NCBI GenBank assembly: GCA_002690045.1
Contig: NZDE01000017.1
Coordinates: forward strand, 1-35,182
Reading direction: 5' to 3'
From: Alphaproteobacteria bacterium
Lineage (GTDB): Bacteria > Pseudomonadota > Alphaproteobacteria > Micavibrionales > Micavibrionaceae
Length of the DNA: 35,182 nucleotides
Position numbers and translations under genes: made by a program. Below are positions 34,592 through 35,182 of this stretch, one piece after another (position 1 is the stretch's first letter; the number at the start of each line of letters is the position of its first letter). The notes beneath the pieces were generated by a model. That model did no database searches. It was given only the letters and a program-made list of their open reading frames with translations, and was not told the origin of the DNA.

Positions 34592-35182
34592 CTAAATTAT
34601 CTTTCTTACCTTGTTAAACAAGCTTGGCAACGATAAGTCCCCAAGTTCAGCTATATTCAGCCATTCTTTTTTAATTGTATCAAAAAGGGGAAGGTCAACA
34701 AAAGCCCCCGCCCCAATCTTAATCACATATAATTTTAAGTGAAAATGTGTAAATATATGTTCAACAAAATAATTTTTATCTACGTCCACCTCAGGAGATG
34801 CCAAAACTAGTTCTTCAAAATTATCACGAATATGAATTGGGAATCCCTGCATATTCGCAAATAATCCCTTCCCAGGACGTCGCTCAATTAGAATACGTCC
34901 CTGCCCATCATCAACGATAAAACAAAAACCATATTTTGTCGGACGAACCTTAGGACGCTTACGCGGAAGATCCAATGGATTTACACTATCATTGGCATAG
35001 GCGGTACACCCCTCCTGTAATGGGCAAACAGAGCAACTAATTTTCTTTGGTTGGCAAATAGTTGCACCAATATCCATCAGCCCCTGCGCCAATGAAGACG
35101 GGTCTTCCGCTGAATTATCCAATAAATATTCTGCAATATAACGTTTAAGCTTTGGCTTTATATCTGGTAAATATCCCTGAAT
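34592..35182 (-). CDS. mutY: A/G-specific adenine DNA glycosylase MutY, C-terminal part
   Basis: Only the C-terminal portion is in the window; the frame stays open through the edge at 35182, so the N-terminal catalytic part lies outside. Visible are AQGLMDIGATIC, the four-cysteine [4Fe-4S] loop C-x6-C-x2-C-x5-C (CQPKKISCSVCPLQEGC), and a C-terminal Nudix-like domain (about the last 130 residues) that recognises 8-oxoG. The protein removes adenine mispaired with 8-oxoguanine. A TTG at 35122 is not the true start, because MutY-like sequence continues upstream of it. Confidence 0.93.
   Translation of the reverse strand: MQGYLPDIKPKLKRYIAEYLLDNSAEDPSSLAQGLMDIGATICQPKKISCSVCPLQEGCTAYANDSVNPLDLPRKRPKVRPTKYGFCFIVDDGQGRILIERRPGKGLFANMQGFPIHIRDNFEELVLASPEVDVDKNYFVEHIFTHFHLKLYVIKIGAGAFVDLPLFDTIKKEWLNIAELGDLSLPSLFNKVRKII

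Overview
The window is about 35 kb of an AT-leaning (low to mid 40s % GC) alphaproteobacterial chromosome. The evidence is synteny and gene style: a CcrM-type GANTC methyltransferase, the NtrY-NtrX-TrkA ... Hfq-HflX block, a fused IspD-IspF enzyme, the NadD-RsfS-RlmH-EnvC-CtpA-deacetylase-RppH run and the MltB-RlpA-DacA-Tmk-HolB-MetG-TatD run, all typical of Alphaproteobacteria. I cannot fix the family. A low-GC, free-living or micavibrio/rhodospirillales-like lineage would fit. No insertion sequence, prophage, CRISPR array or integrase is visible. TGA, TAA and TAG all act as stops (standard code 11).

Layout. (1) 78-167: tRNA-Ser(UGA), minus strand. (2) 360-10700, plus strand: a membrane diguanylate cyclase and a DUF218 (YdcF/ElyC-like) protein, then a tightly packed cell-wall and housekeeping run (MltB-type transglycosylase, RlpA lipoprotein, DacA, Tmk, HolB, MetG, TatD, metallo-beta-lactamase-fold phosphodiesterase). 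(3) 10773-11762: a degenerate GSU2403-type nucleotidyltransferase-fold protein. (4) 11763-12579: the one clearly non-coding or decayed stretch. It holds a 142-codon pseudogene directly downstream of murI whose frame is intact apart from three nonsense codons. (5) 12572-19845: murI (minus), diverging from nadD, rsfS, rlmH, an EnvC-like factor, ctpA, a divergent polysaccharide deacetylase and rppH. (6) 19846-29200, minus strand: ntrY-ntrX-trkA-HAD phosphatase-hfq-hflX and two tandem inositol-monophosphatase genes. (7) 29282-31459, plus strand: ispDF-pgpA-cinA. (8) 31519-32484: a class-3-lipase-like orphan with a hairpin against its start codon. (9) 32550-33710: ccrM, whose start region carries a dense cluster of its own GANTC target sites plus two DnaA-box-like sequences. 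(10) 33713-35182, minus strand: a secreted protein of unknown function and the C-terminal part of mutY, which runs off the window edge.

Themes. Envelope and peptidoglycan remodelling (MltB, RlpA, DacA, MurI, EnvC-like, CtpA, DUF218), RNA-level control (Hfq, HflX, RppH, RsfS, RlmH) and cell-cycle methylation (CcrM) dominate. Genes are packed with 1, 4 or 8 nt overlaps. The 8 nt ATGNNTRA type of overlap occurs at tmk/holB, at pgpA/cinA and again at murI/pseudogene, which supports the pseudogene start. I found no large undescribed system. The best leads are the GANTC and DnaA-like cluster at ccrM, the freshly broken gene behind murI, the orphan lipase-like gene with its hairpin, and several enzymes that have lost expected catalytic residues (MBL-fold protein, nucleotidyltransferase-fold protein, NtrX loop, deacetylase).
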